Shown: positions 62,683-64,000 of the stretch, one piece after another
Layout: every line of letters begins with the position of its first letter
How positions within the stretch are numbered: the first letter of the stretch is position 1
From: Fodinibius saliphilus
Lineage (GTDB): Bacteria; Bacteroidota; Rhodothermia; Balneolales; Balneolaceae
Reading direction: 5' to 3'
Length of the DNA stretch: 64,000 bases
NCBI RefSeq assembly: GCF_005869845.1
Contig: NZ_VAWF01000001.1
Location: 1,674,001-1,738,000, forward strand
The notes under the pieces: generated by a model
The model's database searches: none
What the model saw: only the letters and a program-made list of their open reading frames with translations
Told to the model about the DNA's origin: nothing
Made by a program: the position numbers and the translations under genes

Positions 62683-63828
62683 ATGTCTCTGATGCTCAAC
62701 ATTTTAGCTGATCAGCACCTGTATAATATACAGTCTTATTTGCCCGAAAACATTAACCTGCAACTTTTTGATCCAGTCCATGGATTCCCCCCGGAAATAT
62801 CAACAGCCCACGGCTTACTAGTCCGTACTGTAATCCCTGTTAATAAAGAAACACTGCCTGATATTCCGAATCAGCTATCATTTGTTGGCAGCGGCTCGGC
62901 CGGTACCGATCATGTTGATATTCCCTACCTCAACAAACACGACGTTACTTTTGCCAATGCTGAAGGGTGTAATGCACGTTCCGTAGCGGAATATGTGGGC
63001 ACAGCTCTCCTCTTATGGGCAGAGAATCGTCAAAAGGATCTAACTACATTAACGGTCGGTGTTATTGGGGTTGGAAATGTAGGGAGCGAAGTGATACAAC
63101 TATTAGAAAGGCTGGGGATTACTACAATAGGCTACGATCCCCCCAGAGAGCTAAGAGACGATGACTACATTTCTGCAACGTTAGATGAAGTATTAGCATC
63201 TGATATCCTCACTTTTCATACACCATTAACCCAAAAAGGGACTTATCCAACCTATCACTGGTTAGATTTTGAAAAACTTTCTCAGCATACCTTTGAGATT
63301 ATTATAAATAGTGCCCGTGGAGGCATTATTGATGAAAAAGCAATGTTAGATAGTAAGACCGAAAACCAGGTTGGAGATATTATTATTGATGTTTGGGAAG
63401 ATGAACCTAATTTCAGTCTTGAAACTGCGAAACAGGCTTTTCTCAAAACGCCCCACATCGCGGGTTACTCTGTGCAGGCCAAAAGCAATGCCTCTAAGTT
63501 TGTTGTTGATGACTTACTTGCTCACTTTAACCTAGAAGCCCCAAAACAGCAAAATCAACAAAGTAGCCACACTCTTAATCAAAAGATTACCAACTTTGAT
63601 ACTATTGGTGAGTTACTAAAAAAACTCCATCCGATAAAAAAATATGAGAAGAATTTGGAAAAAATCATCCAAAAAGCTCCCAATCAAAGAGGAATAAAAT
63701 TTAATGAGCTAAGAGCTGAATTTCCTTTGCGCGAAGAGTTCTCAAACACTTATTTACCAGCGGCTTACTTTGATCGCTTTCCCCAATTGGATGCTTTGGG
63801 ATTTTCTTTACTGCGAGATGCCAAATAA
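62683..63828 (+). CDS. pdxB: 4-phosphoerythronate dehydrogenase
   Basis: PdxB performs the second step of the DXP-independent pyridoxal phosphate route. It shows FVGSGSAGTDHVDIPYL, NAEGCNARSVAEYV, the NAD motif GVIGVGNVGSEV, the PdxB-type HTPLTQKGTYPTYHWLD and catalytic NSARGGIID, and a dimerisation C-terminal domain. At 381 residues it is the usual PdxB size, longer than SerA-like D-2-hydroxyacid dehydrogenases. Its 3' end overlaps the convergent tatD by 21 bp. Confidence 0.93.
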   Translation: MSLMLNILADQHLYNIQSYLPENINLQLFDPVHGFPPEISTAHGLLVRTVIPVNKETLPDIPNQLSFVGSGSAGTDHVDIPYLNKHDVTFANAEGCNARSVAEYVGTALLLWAENRQKDLTTLTVGVIGVGNVGSEVIQLLERLGITTIGYDPPRELRDDDYISATLDEVLASDILTFHTPLTQKGTYPTYHWLDFEKLSQHTFEIIINSARGGIIDEKAMLDSKTENQVGDIIIDVWEDEPNFSLETAKQAFLKTPHIAGYSVQAKSNASKFVVDDLLAHFNLEAPKQQNQQSSHTLNQKITNFDTIGELLKKLHPIKKYEKNLEKIIQKAPNQRGIKFNELRAEFPLREEFSNTYLPAAYFDRFPQLDALGFSLLRDAK

Positions 63829-64000
63829 GTTTAATGCATTACTGTCAGTCACTTGCAAAACATCATCCAGCGAACAGTCCTTTATCTTGGACAAATGCTG
63901 AGCTGTATATTTTACAAAAGCAGGTTCATTGCGTTTTCCTCTTTTGGGAGCAGGTGCTAAGTAAGGGGCGTCGGTTTCGAGTATCATCTGTTCCAGCGGA
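63808..64000 (-). CDS. tatD: TatD-family DNase, C-terminal part
   Basis: Only the last 63 residues are in the window. MILETDAPYLAPAPKRGKRNEPAF is the C-terminal TatD/YcfH signature with the metal-ligand Asp, followed by the usual helical end (VLQVTDSNALNLFG). The stop is at 63808-63810, inside the end of pdxB. The start lies beyond the right edge. Confidence 0.9.
   Translation of the reverse strand, partial: PLEQMILETDAPYLAPAPKRGKRNEPAFVKYTAQHLSKIKDCSLDDVLQVTDSNALNLFGISQ

Noticed and set aside
1-64000. Search for CRISPR arrays, tRNA or rRNA genes, transposases, integrases and toxin-antitoxin pairs
   Set aside because: By reading, I found no regularly spaced repeats, no tRNA-like cloverleaf sequence and no protein with transposase, integrase or toxin motifs.

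Overview
The window is a gene-dense bacterial chromosome segment of moderate GC with no plasmid, phage, IS, CRISPR, rRNA or tRNA signal that I can see. Gene content and style point to the Bacteroidota/Balneolota side of the FCB group (a Balneola/Fodinibius/Gracilimonas-like organism is my best guess). The pointers are a fused alpha-beta 2-oxo acid dehydrogenase E1, an acetyl-CoA carboxylase beta subunit without zinc-ribbon cysteines, a secreted DPP-IV peptidase, a serine-palmitoyltransferase-type enzyme with sphingolipid-like neighbours, and many small outer-membrane beta-barrels. All family calls were made by reading motifs; no database search was run.

Layout. 1-5.6 kb: divergent heme A genes (ctaA partial, ctaB), the fused E1 and fumC. 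5.7-13.2 kb: a lipid locus with a YghO/bCerS-like acyltransferase, an AOS-family PLP synthase, two GT4 glycosyltransferases and, divergently, an NAD-dependent reductase followed by a secreted propeller/Ig protein. 13.2-15.3 kb: mutY and a TIGR02757 gene. 15.4-18.8 kb: an AT-rich accessory patch with a lipoprotein and three barrel genes, the last one frameshifted. 19-45 kb: mainly housekeeping genes (rpsU, radA, fbaB, dusB, serS, rpoN, dprA, obgE, accD, tsaB, pyrC, xseA, pheA), with a serS-DUF432-mscS operon, a DPP-IV gene and a transglutaminase-like protein that has lost its catalytic residues.

45.7-54.9 kb holds a complete YbhGFSR-type efflux system in one direction: TetR regulator, TolC, membrane fusion protein, two separate ATPases and two permeases. 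Three extra genes sit inside it (small membrane protein, porin, DUF900 hydrolase), along with several intercistronic hairpins. Two copies of a TCAACCA-N2-TGGTT palindrome lie upstream of the regulator and are probably its operators.

55-61.2 kb holds what I consider the best candidate for an undescribed system: PspA (bacterial ESCRT-III family), a small protein resembling the C-terminal half of that PspA and sharing its C-terminal KTIG tail, a two-TM coiled-coil protein, an enoyl-CoA hydratase, a CNNM/CorC protein and an AAA+ ATPase. The window closes with deoA, pdxB and the 3' end of a tatD gene that overlaps pdxB tail to tail.
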